A DNA stretch of 64,000 nucleotides from Rhodoferax sp. OV413 (GCA_945861785.1 CAMAWD010000001.1:124001-188000), one strand, 5' to 3'. Counted from the first letter of the stretch, positions 40,953-50,135 are shown. Numbers and translations are program-made. The notes: generated by a model not told the origin, from the sequence alone.

Positions 40953-41612
40953 CCATGCCAGTCTGCACGGCGCGCGGCAACCATTCACTGAAGTTCAGCC
41001 CTTGCGCATTTTCCAGTGCGCTGAGCAGCTTGAATCCGGCCAGCAACTGCACCAGCATCGCTGCTTCAGCCGCAGAGCAGGCCGCGACGCGGGGACGGTA
41101 GCCCTGGCGCCAGACGATGGCGGTTTCTGCGATGCCGTCGCGCAGCGATTGTCCGGCCTGCTCCAGCGTGGGGCTGCCGTCCAGGTGCGCCGTGACAATG
41201 CTGGCGACCGGGTAGGCGGGTCGGCTGCCAGGGCGCAGCGGTGCAGCGCCCACTCGACACGCGCCACATCGCTCAGGTAGGGCTCTGCGGTCAGTTGGGC
41301 ATTCGAATGCAGGAACGCCGGCAGGTCGCCGCCCCACTGCGCGAGGTCACCTTGTAGCGGCGGATGGTGGTGCCAGAAGTCCCGCGCCAGCCGCGCAAAA
41401 CTTTCCGAACCCAGCAATTGCGCCAGCACCGGGTAGGTTGCCAGCAGGCTGCGTTCGGCTTGCGCGTGGCCGTTGGCACGGTAGGCGCGTAGTCCGCGGG
41501 CGCCGAGGAAAAGAGGCAAGCCTGTACCAGCCGGGGCAGTGGTCCTGCCGGCGTCGGGCCGGGTGAACAGCGCATCCAGCAGGGCCGTTTGCTGGTGGGC
41601 GAGTGTGTTCAC
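40936..41612 (-). pseudogene. DUF2063 (HvfC/BufC-like) protein with internal deletion and frameshift
   Basis: N-part MNTLAHQQTALLDALF..SDVARVEWALHRCALAAD; C-part YPVASIVTAHLDGSPTLEQAGQSLRDGIAETAIVWRQGYRPRVA in another frame. Confidence 0.75.
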
Positions 41613-41672
41613 AGGATGCCCGCCGTTGGGCTGTTCGGCCGTGCAGCTGTGCAGCCGTTCGGCTGTGCAGTC

Positions 41673-42560
41673 TTATCCATACAGCGTGTGCGCAATTCCG
41701 TCGGCCCGCCGGGCCTGCGCCAGCAGCAGGTCGAGCGCCGGGATGTCGGTATCCCATTCGACCAGGGTGGGCGCGGCGCCAAAGCGCTGCATCGCATGGT
41801 CGTACAGGGCCCAGACGTCCTCGTGCACCGTGCTGCCATGGTCATCGATCACGATATCGCCGCAGTGGGTATGGCCAGCGAGGTGGATTTCGCCAACGGC
41901 CTGCGGGGGGATGGCGTCGAGCCAGTCGCGACAGGTTTGCAACACATCCACACCGGCATCGCGCAACTGCTGGTTCAGCGCATTGACGTACAGATTGTTG
42001 ACGTCCACCAGCAGGCTGCACCCGGTGCGCCGTGCAAGTGCCATGAGGAAGGCTGGTTCGTCCATCGTGTCACCCACCCAAACCACGTAGGCCGACAGGT
42101 TCTCGACCGCGATCGAACGTCCGAGCTTTTTCTGCACCTGTTGCACGTTGGCCACCATCACCGCCAGCGCCTCGTCGGAAAAAGGCACTGGCAGCAGGTC
42201 GGCCGCATGCACCATGGCGGGCCCCTGCGGACCACGCCAGGCACCGCGCGCAAAGCATGCATGGTCGCTGACACGGGCCGGCTGGATGCGGTTCACCAGT
42301 CGGTGAAGGCGTTCGAGGTGCCAGGGGTCGATGCCCGCCGCCGACCCCAGCGACAGACCGACACCGTGCAAACTCACCGGGTACAAGGCCCGTCCCTGCT
42401 CCAGCACCTGCCGCGCCGCACCCCCGTCGCCGAAGAAGTTCTCGGAGTGCACCTCCAGGAAACCGATGGCGGGCTGGCGCTGCAGCCCCGCAGCGGCGGC
42501 AGGGCTGACGCTCGCATTGCCGGCCGCATTCAAAAAAATGCCGGCGCGGACTTTTCGCAA
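41673..42560 (-). pseudogene. DUF692 (MNIO; HvfB/BufB-like) protein lacking a normal N-terminus
   Basis: [75 protein letters not shown]-terminal GxGLR segment absent, only a TTG-type start. Confidence 0.75.
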
Positions 42561-42603
42561 CTTGCCTGCCTGAACCGCTTCACGAATCCAGCGCTCGAAG
42601 GTG

Positions 42604-42686
42604 CAGGGATGGGGTCACAGGGATGGGGTCACACAGGGATGGGGTCACACACAGGGATGGGGTCACAGCACACAGGGATGGGGTCA
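42604..42686. repeat. Five exact copies of CAGGGATGGGGTCA with spacers of 0, 2, 4 and 7 nt
   Basis: Copies start at 42604, 42618, 42634, 42652, 42673. Confidence 0.97.
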
Positions 42687-42715
42687 GGTCTTGTTTTGCA
42701 GCATTGCCGCAGGTT

Positions 42716-42833
42716 GCACTGCCCATCAGATCGCCTGGCTCACCCCAATGATGCTTGCGCAATCGGCAGCGGATTCCGAACAGTGCCCGCTCACGCCGGA
42801 TGGCCCAGCGCGAGAAATGTTGCAATACAAGAC
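42716..42833 (+). repeat. 118-bp dispersed repeat copy 1
   Basis: GCACTGCCCATCAGATCGCCTG...GCGAGAAATGTTGCAATACAAGAC matches 44087-44204 without indels. Confidence 0.9.
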
Positions 42834-43015
42834 TTGGCCCCCAGCCCGTGCTCTGTCATACGGCGAAGATTCAGGGTTCTCCCGCACGCTATCGAGTCTT
42901 CAGTGTCGGCACTGGCCTGCGCACAACCCTTGCATTGCCGGTCTTGCCAGAGCGCTCATGCGTGGGGGCGTCACAGTATCATTGGCCCATTCCTTCCTCA
43001 AACTGCGGAGCCACC

Positions 43016-43291
43016 ATGAACGCGTCCACCCAGGCTGAAACGCTGGCACTCGCCAAAGGTGATCAAAAGCGGCTTGAGCGCCTCGCCGGGCTGGCAGGGC
43101 GTTCGCCAAAAGCGATGCTGAAGTTTGTCCTGCGCGACGGCTTTGATGCGGTGGAAGAAGAAATAGTCGAATCCCAGGCGGCCGAGCGCGATATTGCGCT
43201 TCATGGCACTGTGCCGCACGCCGAGGTGATGCGCAGCGCCAAGCGATTGATCGAGGTGGCGCGCGTAGGAACCCGAAAAAAAGCGGCTTGA
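43016..43291 (+). CDS. Antitoxin-like (RHH / StbD-type) small protein
   Basis: MNASTQAETLALAKGDQKRLERLAGLAGRSPKAMLKFVLRDGFDAVEEEIVE; followed by toxin-like ORF. Confidence 0.55.
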   Translation: MNASTQAETLALAKGDQKRLERLAGLAGRSPKAMLKFVLRDGFDAVEEEIVESQAAERDIALHGTVPHAEVMRSAKRLIEVARVGTRKKAA

Positions 43292-43559
43292 GTGGGCCCG
43301 GCCGGCGCGAGCCGCCTATGAGGGAGCAATTGCGCGCATCGCCATTGACGACGCGCATACCGCCCATTTGGTGGAGGGGCGGGTGGGGCGCAGTTTGGCA
43401 CTGCTGCAAGTGCATCCGCAACTCGGCTCGCCGAGCGTGCTGCTTGGAAGTCGCAACTACGCCATTCCCAATACGGGGCATAACCTGACATACCGTGTCA
43501 CGCGAGACGCCATAGTGATTTTGCGCTGGTATCGACAACGACAAAATGTGCCGCGTTGA
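43269..43559 (+). pseudogene. ParE/RelE-like toxin reading frame without a usable start codon
   Basis: EWARPARAAYEGAIARIAIDDAHTAHLVEGRVGRSLALLQVHPQLGSPSVLLGSRNYAIPNTGHNLTYRVTRDAIVILRWYRQRQNVPR; no ATG/GTG/TTG from the upstream stop to mid-gene. Confidence 0.6.
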
Positions 43560-43850
43560 GAAGCGTCAGTCCCCATGATCGCCTGCAGCAGTCCGCGTTC
43601 GGGCGCGGTGGCCGATGCGACCTCAGTCAAGTTTCCCGTCTGCATGCCCTGGCACCTGGCGATAAGCCTGTGGCAGACCGGTCACCGGTTCGCGCCGAAG
43701 ATGCTCCGCGTTTTCAAGATGCGCTGAACAGCATCACCAAGCGGCACTTGCCGACCCGACGTCTTTCACATCAAGCCCGTTGACAGGGGGCAGGCCCAGG
43801 CAAAAGGCAAGACCTGACCCAATATTGTAGCTTTGGCGCGTTCGCACTGT

Positions 43851-43884
43851 GCCTGTCGAAGTGCCTGGCGGGGGTTCGACAGGC
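43851..43884. repeat. Perfect 10-bp inverted repeat GCCTGTCGAA-N14-TTCGACAGGC
   Basis: Stem arms 43851-43860 and 43875-43884. Confidence 0.9.
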
Positions 43885-44008
43885 TCAGCCCGAACGAGTC
43901 TGTTCTAAAGCGATGAGTATTGAGACCTGACCACGTGCCCGCTTGCGCGAACCCGGCTGCCAGTTAAAAATGCACACACTACGTACACACCTCACCAAGA
44001 AGCTTCAG

Positions 44009-44122
44009 ATGGCAGCCGTGATCAGCCGTGTTTTCATGAATGGCAATAACCAGGCGGTTCGTATACCGCAGGAGTTCCGCCTGGATGCACTGCCCATCAG
44101 ATCGCCTGACTCATCTCTATGA
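44009..44122 (+). pseudogene. VapB-type (AbrB-fold) antitoxin 5' fragment, truncated by the 118-bp repeat
   Basis: MAAVISRVFMNGNNQAVRIPQEFRLD, then repeat copy 2 begins at 44087. Confidence 0.65.
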
Positions 44123-44204
44123 TGTTTGCGCAATCGGCAGCGAATTCCGAACAGTGCCCGCTCACGCCGGATGGCCCAGCGCGAAAAATGTTGCAATGCA
44201 AGAC
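44087..44204 (+). repeat. 118-bp dispersed repeat copy 2
   Basis: See 42716-42833; followed by AAGACCTGACCCCGCAGCC iterations to about 44280. Confidence 0.9.
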
Positions 44205-44297
44205 CTGACCCCGCAGCCGAAACAAGACCTGACCCCGCAGCCGAAAAATGTTGCAATGCAAGACCTGACCCCGCAGCCTTTATGCCCCGCAGCCTTT

Positions 44298-44382
44298 CAG
44301 GCAGATAACATTTGCGTAAGAAGCCCGTACCGCCACCGTCAATCCGTCCATGCCCTCCACCATTCTTGTAGCCGACAACCAG
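44298..44382 (+). repeat. 85-bp direct repeat copy 1 (promoter and first codons of the response regulator)
   Basis: Six mismatches versus 45719-45803 by eye. Confidence 0.92.
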
Positions 44383-44384
44383 AG

Positions 44385-44807
44385 TCAACCCACCAAATAG
44401 AGCGCGACGCGATCAGAGGTCCAAGTGGCAATCCCGGTGCCAAAGAAGTCGGCATCCTCCGTCCAGACGGGGCAACCGATCGCCATTGCGCAAGCGAGAA
44501 CAGGCCAGTCATCGGCATCACGTATGGCAATCCTTTGGAGCGCTTGTGCTTGCAAGCTTGCATAGACTCCAAATTCCAGCGGTCGGACGACTGATTCCAG
44601 TGCGGCCAATACGGCCATCGCCGGCTCGCTTTCCAGGCCTCTTTTCTTGAGCAGCGCAGGAAGGTGTTTTTGGGCGTCTGCATAAGCCACATCAGGCGCA
44701 AAGAATTGGACTGATTCTGCGTTGTCGACAATGAGTTCCCGCACCCGTCTACCCAATACCGCTCGAATCAGGATGTTGGCGTCCAGAATGATTGCTTTTT
44801 TGCTCAT
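44385..44807 (-). CDS. PIN-domain toxin, VapC-like
   Basis: IILDANILIRAVLG; RDADDWPVLACAMAIGCPVWTEDADFFGTGIATW. Confidence 0.85.
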   Translation of the reverse strand: MSKKAIILDANILIRAVLGRRVRELIVDNAESVQFFAPDVAYADAQKHLPALLKKRGLESEPAMAVLAALESVVRPLEFGVYASLQAQALQRIAIRDADDWPVLACAMAIGCPVWTEDADFFGTGIATWTSDRVALYLVG

Positions 44808-44947
44808 CAGGCAACCTCCATGCTGCGCATTGCGCTATTCCCCCTTGGGGCGGCCCTGCGGGGTCATCAGGGTACCTTCGTCCTGCGGGCTGCGGTGCGA
44901 GCCCCTTGGGAGCGGCCCGGCGGCGCTCATGCCGCCACGGCTGCGCG

Positions 44948-45211
44948 CTACTTGGCCTCGCTCGAACGGCTGCGCGCCGTTTTGAATTCTGCGACGACGG
45001 CGTCGACGTCAATGCGCTTGGCCGCCAGCAACCGGTCCAAAGCCTTGCTGGCCTTCTTGAGCGACGCGATGTCGGCTTCGGCATGTCCGTGGGTGGGTAT
45101 GAAGTAACCAATAGTCTGTCCATGCCGTGTCACCGCCACCGGCGTGTTGGACGCAACGAACTCGGCTATGCCGGCACGAAATTCCCGAATCCCTACTTTG
45201 GTGGTTTCCAT
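44948..45211 (-). CDS. Phd/YefM-family antitoxin
   Basis: METTKVGIREFRAGIAEFVASNTPVAVTRHGQTIGYFIP. Confidence 0.85.
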   Translation of the reverse strand: METTKVGIREFRAGIAEFVASNTPVAVTRHGQTIGYFIPTHGHAEADIASLKKASKALDRLLAAKRIDVDAVVAEFKTARSRSSEAK

Positions 45212-45281
45212 GGCACTTTTCTTTGGGCTCACACGCGATTTGTGTGAATCATAGTGTACACAAAGACTCGGCGAGAGCATG

Positions 45282-45641
45282 CTACTCGGCCACCTCGTCC
45301 GGGCGTGGATTTGGGCATTCGATGGCCAGCGCCTGGCCGTCTTCATCGTCCACATCCAGGCTGTCGGTGCCGGCGCGCTGGCGTACCAGGTCGACGATCT
45401 TGTGCTTGAGGATGGCGGTGAGCCAGGAGCGCAGCGCGGCGCGGCCGGCAAATGCCGCGCGGCCGGACAACACCGCTTCGAACACATCGTGCACCGCGTC
45501 CTCGGCCAGCATTGGGTCGTGCAGGCGGGCCTTGGCAAAACGCACCAGGGCGCTGCGGTGCGACACCATGTCGCGCCAAGGAACAGGAACGCCCATCTGC
45601 GGATTGAAGCTGGCGGCGAAGGCGTGGGCGGTGGCTTGCAT
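45282..45641 (-). pseudogene. ECF-type RNA polymerase sigma factor truncated before region 4
   Basis: MVSHRSALVRFAKARLHDPMLAEDAVHDVFEAVLSGRAAFAGRAALRSWLTAILKHKIVDLVRQR, stops at DEVAE; 119 aa. Confidence 0.75.
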
Positions 45642-45718
45642 GGGGCGTTCCTTGAAAAGGGCTGTTTCGGTGCAGTGACTGTGCCGGCCCCACCTCGCGC
45701 CAGGCTCCCGAATCCTCA

Positions 45719-45803
45719 CAGGCAGATAACATTTGCGTAAGAAGCCCGTACCGCCGCCGACAATCCGCCCATGCCCTCCACCATTCTTGTTGCCGAAGAC
45801 CAG
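45719..45803 (+). repeat. 85-bp direct repeat copy 2
   Basis: See 44298-44382. Confidence 0.92.
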
Positions 45804-46349
45804 GCCGATATCCGTGACCTGCTGGTCATGAACCTGTGCAATGCCGGTTACGAGGTGACCGCCGTAGCCGACGGTGTGGCTGCGCTCGCAAGCCAGAACG
45901 AGGTCGCCAGCGACCTGCTGATCCTTGACCTGATGATGCCCGGCATGGACGGCCTGGAGGTGTGCAAGGCACTGCGCGCGCGTGGGCGCAGCAGCCCGAT
46001 CCTCATGCTCACCGCCAAGTCCACCGAACTGGACCGCGTGCTCGGGCTTGAACTGGGTGCCGACGACTACCTGACCAAACCGTTCTCGCTGGCCGAACTG
46101 CTGGCCCGCGTCAAGGCCTTGTTGCGACGCGCCGACCTGCTGCGTGTCGCGCAGTCGCAGGCCCAGCAGCAACCGGTGTTGCTGCGCAATGGCGACCTGG
46201 AAATCCAGCCCGGCAAACGCAGCGTGCGTTACCGCGGCGAGCTGATCGACTTCACCGCGCTCGAGTTCGATCTGCTGCTGCATTTTGCGCAATCACCGGG
46301 CCGACCTGTTCCTGGGGCGCGTGGTGGGCATGTACGACGACATACTTGA
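45771..46349 (+). pseudogene. OmpR-type response regulator with most of the winged-helix domain deleted
   Basis: MPSTILVAEDQADIRDLL..DLLILDLMMPGMDGLEV..LELGADDYLTKPFSLAELLARV..FTALEFDLLLHFAQSPG then out of frame. Confidence 0.8.
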
Positions 46350-47688
46350 CATGCACACGCGCAAGCCCGACGAGTTCAACCAGTTCCTGCGCAACCTGGT
46401 GTTGTTCGAGCCTGATACACAGCTCTATCTGCTTGACGCCACGGGCCTGGTGTTGTCGTCCACGGGGAACGCGAAGCTGCCGGCGGGTTTCAAGGTGGCA
46501 TTGGCGCCGGTGCTTGAGGCCGCTGCCGGGGCCGACATGCCGTATGTGATGGGGGACGACCCCGAACGCATGGACGCCGACGCGGTCATCGCAGCCCGGC
46601 CGTTGCGGCGCAACGCGATTGCTGGCGACGGACGGGTGGCGGGTTACCTGTACCTGGTGTGCCACAAACCGCTGGTGTCCGAGGGGCAACTGCGGGTGTT
46701 CGGCAGCACCTTTGCCGGGCCGGCGTTGGCAGCGTGTATTGCTGTGGTGCTGGCGGCCACGCTGCTGGCGGCCTGGACCATCGCCACGGTCACCCGCCCG
46801 CTGCGCCAGCTCACGCTGGCGGTTGTCACGTTGTCCAACAGTGGGCTGGAGCCTGGTGCACCTGGTGCCGCACAGGTGCAACTCCCCAGGTACACCCCGG
46901 ACGAGTTCGGCCAGCTGACCACCGCCTTCGGCCGCATGTTCGACACACTGCGCCAGCAGTGGGCCGCCTTGCGCCGGCTCGACCACTTCCGGCGCGAAGG
47001 GGTGAGCAATCTGTCGCACGACCTGCGCTCCCCGCTGACCGCCACCGTGGCTTGTCTCGAAACCCTGGAGACGCGCTGGGTGAACGACCCGCAACGCGAT
47101 GCCGACCGGGCGCTGGTGGCGATGGCATTGCGCAACACGCGCAATGCTGCGCGCTTGGTGCAGTCGCTGGGCGACCTGGCGCAGCTCGACGAACCCGAGT
47201 TCAAGCTGCAGACCGAGCTGCTCGATGCCGGCGAACTGCTCGACGACATCGTGCTTCGGTTCGGCCAGCGCGCCGCCGAACGTGGTGTCGAGTTGCGCAC
47301 CGAACAGTCGGATGCCGCCCAAGCACCCATCGCGGCGCTCGACATCGAACTGTTCGAGCGCGCAGTGGCCAACCTGGTCGATAACGCGCTGAAGTTCTGC
47401 CGTGCCGGTGACAGCATCACCCTGGCTGCCTGCCGGCGCGGTGACCGGGTGGAGGTCAGCGTCAGCGACACCGGCCCCGGCATCCCGGCGGCCGACTTGC
47501 CGTAGCTGTTCGATCGTTTCTACCAGAGCCGCACCACAGTGGTGCCGGCCACCGGTGAAGGCGGCAAGGGCCTGGGCCTGGCGATCGTCAAGCGGATCGC
47601 GGAGCTGCGCGGCGGCGAGGTGACGGTGACCAGCACAACTGGCGCCGGCACACAGGTTATGCTCGTGCTCCCCGCCGCCCCAGCCTGA
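46285..47688 (+). pseudogene. Sensor histidine kinase lacking N-terminal TM region and carrying a TAG nonsense codon (47503-47505)
   Basis: GVSNLSHDLRSPLTATVACLE; VANLVDNALKFC; VSVSDTGPGIPAADLP*LFDRFYQSR..GKGLGLAIVKRIAELRGG. Confidence 0.85.
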
Positions 47689-47772
47689 GCGTCGCCGCGT
47701 TGCGGCACGGCGGACCGCCCCGCAGCTTGGAGCGCAATCGCCTGCGTGGCCGCTCGATGACCACAGAAGTGA

Positions 47773-48510
47773 ATGACTGAACCTGTCCGCCTCTCCAAAC
47801 GTGTTGCCGACATGGTGCCGTGCTCCCGCCGTGAGGCCGAGCAGTACATCGAAGGCGGCTGGGTGCGCGTGGACGGCCAGGTGGTCGAAACGCCGCAGTT
47901 TCGCGTGGGTACGCAGACCGTGGTGATCGATCCAAAGGCCAGCCTCGCACCGCTGTTGCCGGTGACGCTGCTGCTGCACAAGCCCCCCGGGTACGACTGG
48001 GACGCCAGCGGCCCCAAACCGGCCGCCCAGTTGCTGGTGCCGCAGAACCACTGGGGCCCCGACCGCTCGGGCATCCGTCTGCTGAAACGCCACATGACCG
48101 ACCAGCGCTGTGTCACGCCGCTGGAGCATGCCGCGACCGGCCTGTTGGTGTTCTCGCAGGAGCGCCCGATCCTGCGCAAGTTGCTGGAAGACGGCGCGCT
48201 GGTCGAACACGAGGTGATCGTCGATGTGCGGGGCGCGGTGGGCGAGGACGCGCTGGTGCGCCTGCGCCGCTCGCCGGTGGTGGACGGCCGCGCCATGTTG
48301 CCGGCCAAGGTCAGCGTGACCAGTGACTCCCAAGGTGGCACCAGCCTGCGTTTCGCCACCAAGGGCAGCCACCCGGGCCAACTGGCCCAGATGTGCGAGC
48401 AGGCCGGTCTGGCCATCATCGGCATGCGGCGCATCCGGGTAGGGCGTGTCCCACTTTCATCCCTTCCGGTCGGCCAATGGCGCTACCTGTTGCCGACCGA
48501 GCGCTTCTAG
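47773..48510 (+). CDS. rRNA pseudouridine synthase (RluF/RsuA-like, S4 domain)
   Basis: RLSKRVADMVPCSRREAEQYIEGGWVRVDGQVV; LLHKPPGYDWDAS; TPLEHAATGLLVFSQE. Confidence 0.88.
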   Translation: MTEPVRLSKRVADMVPCSRREAEQYIEGGWVRVDGQVVETPQFRVGTQTVVIDPKASLAPLLPVTLLLHKPPGYDWDASGPKPAAQLLVPQNHWGPDRSGIRLLKRHMTDQRCVTPLEHAATGLLVFSQERPILRKLLEDGALVEHEVIVDVRGAVGEDALVRLRRSPVVDGRAMLPAKVSVTSDSQGGTSLRFATKGSHPGQLAQMCEQAGLAIIGMRRIRVGRVPLSSLPVGQWRYLLPTERF

Positions 48511-48586
48511 TTCGCCAGGGGCCTTTGGCGCAGAACCGGATGCCGCGCCGTTCGCCTCCAGCCCTGGTTACACGGAGCGCGCCGGG

Positions 48587-49396
48587 GTGAACGACGCATT
48601 CGTTGTCGGGCCGCTGGTGTTGCCGTATGCGCTGTTGCTGTTGCTGGTCGCAGTGGGATGCACCTTTCTCGTTGGCAAGCGACTCGCCGGCAAGGGTGGC
48701 GCCGAAGTCGAAAGAGCGTTGTGGCACACCTTGCTGTTCGGGCTGCTTGTGGCGCGCCTGGCGTTTGTCTGGGAGTTCCAGGCGGTCTACCGCGCCGCGC
48801 CGCTGGACATCCTCGATATCCGCGATGGCGGATGGACCGCCACCGCCGGGTTTGTCGGCGCCTGGCTGTACGCACTCGGGCGGCGGGGGCAGATACCGGC
48901 AATGCGCCGGCCGCTTCAGTATGCATTGCTGACCGGGTCAGTCCTGTGGCTTGTCGGCAATATCGCATTTGCAGTGCGACCCGGACCGGGGCAGGAGATG
49001 CCGGCGCTTGGATTCGCGTCTTTGGAGGGGCGAACGGTCCAACTGTCCGAGTTCAAGGGCCGGCCGGCTGTGGTCAACCTGTGGGCCACCTGGTGCCCAC
49101 CGTGCGTGCGCGAAATGCCGGTTTTGCAGCAGGCGCAATCCAGCAACCCCACGGTCAACTTCGTGTTCGTGAACCAGGGTGAACCTGCCGACAAGGTCGC
49201 CGCGTGGCTACGGGCCCGCAACCTGCCCTTGCGCAACGTGCTGCTCGATGCACACGGGCAGACCGGCGCTGCGTTCAAGCAGCGCGCGCTTCCCACCACG
49301 CTGTTCTTCAATGCGCAGGGCGAACTGGTGAGCATGCGGGTCGGGGAGTTGTCGGCCGCCACTTTGACCGAACGGCTGCAGGCTTTGAATCCCTGA
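48587..49396 (+). CDS. TlpA-family disulfide reductase with N-terminal membrane domain
   Basis: VVNLWATWCPPCVREMPVLQQAQ; N-terminal hydrophobic helices; GTG start. Confidence 0.88.
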   Translation: MNDAFVVGPLVLPYALLLLLVAVGCTFLVGKRLAGKGGAEVERALWHTLLFGLLVARLAFVWEFQAVYRAAPLDILDIRDGGWTATAGFVGAWLYALGRRGQIPAMRRPLQYALLTGSVLWLVGNIAFAVRPGPGQEMPALGFASLEGRTVQLSEFKGRPAVVNLWATWCPPCVREMPVLQQAQSSNPTVNFVFVNQGEPADKVAAWLRARNLPLRNVLLDAHGQTGAAFKQRALPTTLFFNAQGELVSMRVGELSAATLTERLQALNP

Positions 49397-49444
49397 GCCG
49401 GGGCCTGCCTGGTTCCCATCGCGTGGCAGCGACTTCGCGCGCAA

Positions 49445-49458
49445 TTGACCTCGATCAA
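49445..49458. promoter_or_regulatory. FNR/Anr-like box TTGACCTCGATCAA
   Basis: One mismatch to TTGAT-N4-ATCAA, 82 bp upstream of the 49540 start. Confidence 0.35.
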
Positions 49459-49539
49459 ATGGAACCTGCATGGCGACCGTAGACTCCATCCATCGTCCGA
49501 TCAGTCCACATGGTTCGATGGCCTGACACGACCCAAGTC

Positions 49540-50001
49540 ATGAAGCCACTGCGCAACCCCCGTCAAACACGGCTCACCGTGGTGGTGATACTGTTCGTTT
49601 GGCTGCTGACCCTGGCTGCCGGTGTGGTCAACGCCTGCCAGCTGCACGAGGACCACACAACGGGCGCAGGAGGGCTGGCGCACGGCACGCAGGCAGCCGC
49701 ACGCAGCATGGCCGAACACACCGCGGTCTCGGCCGGTACAGCTCCGGCAACGCAGCAGGACGATGCCGAGGACCAGATGGCGGAGTCGATCGCGTGCCAA
49801 GCCCTGTGCGCGACGATGCAATCGGCCGTACCCAAGCAAAAACCATTGGCCTTTGCGGACCCGGCTTCAGAGCCGGTGCTGGTCACGGGCAGCGGGCCGG
49901 TTCGAGTTTGGCCCAGCCCGGTGTCCGAGGCGCCAATCACGGCGCACTTGCCCAGACCGGAACCTCCCGTCTTCATCCGCTTCCTGCGCTTGACGCTATA
50001 A
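49540..50001 (+). CDS. Small membrane-anchored/periplasmic protein with His/Cys residues, unknown function
   Basis: MKPLRNPRQTRLTVVVILFVWLLTLAAGVVNACQLHEDHTT..IACQALCATMQS. Confidence 0.6.
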   Translation: MKPLRNPRQTRLTVVVILFVWLLTLAAGVVNACQLHEDHTTGAGGLAHGTQAAARSMAEHTAVSAGTAPATQQDDAEDQMAESIACQALCATMQSAVPKQKPLAFADPASEPVLVTGSGPVRVWPSPVSEAPITAHLPRPEPPVFIRFLRLTL

Positions 50002-50135
50002 GTCCACGCCTTGGGTTGGCCACCGTGCGGCGGTGCCCGCGTGGCGGCCGGCCCTGTCCATGTTCAGCCTGGTCGGTCGACCCCGCCGGACGGTCTTTTG
50101 GTTCCTCACCTTTTTTTCACTGATTGGAGATTGCC

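Noticed and set aside
42541-42600. Upstream in-frame segment [22 protein letters not shown] before DUF692, looking like an AbiEi-type antitoxin HTH piece
   Set aside because: Too short (about 22 aa) and no start codon; resemblance noted only by eye, so not called a feature
42604-42686. Possible CRISPR array
   Set aside because: Repeat is 14 nt with 0-7 nt spacers; no cas genes; not CRISPR architecture
43556-43783. 75-aa ORF downstream of the toxin-like frame
   Set aside because: No recognisable motif and no RBS noted; cannot be supported as a gene
46252-48381. 709-aa minus-strand ORF opposite the kinase and pseudouridine synthase
   Set aside because: Composition typical of an antisense frame; sense frames have clear motifs
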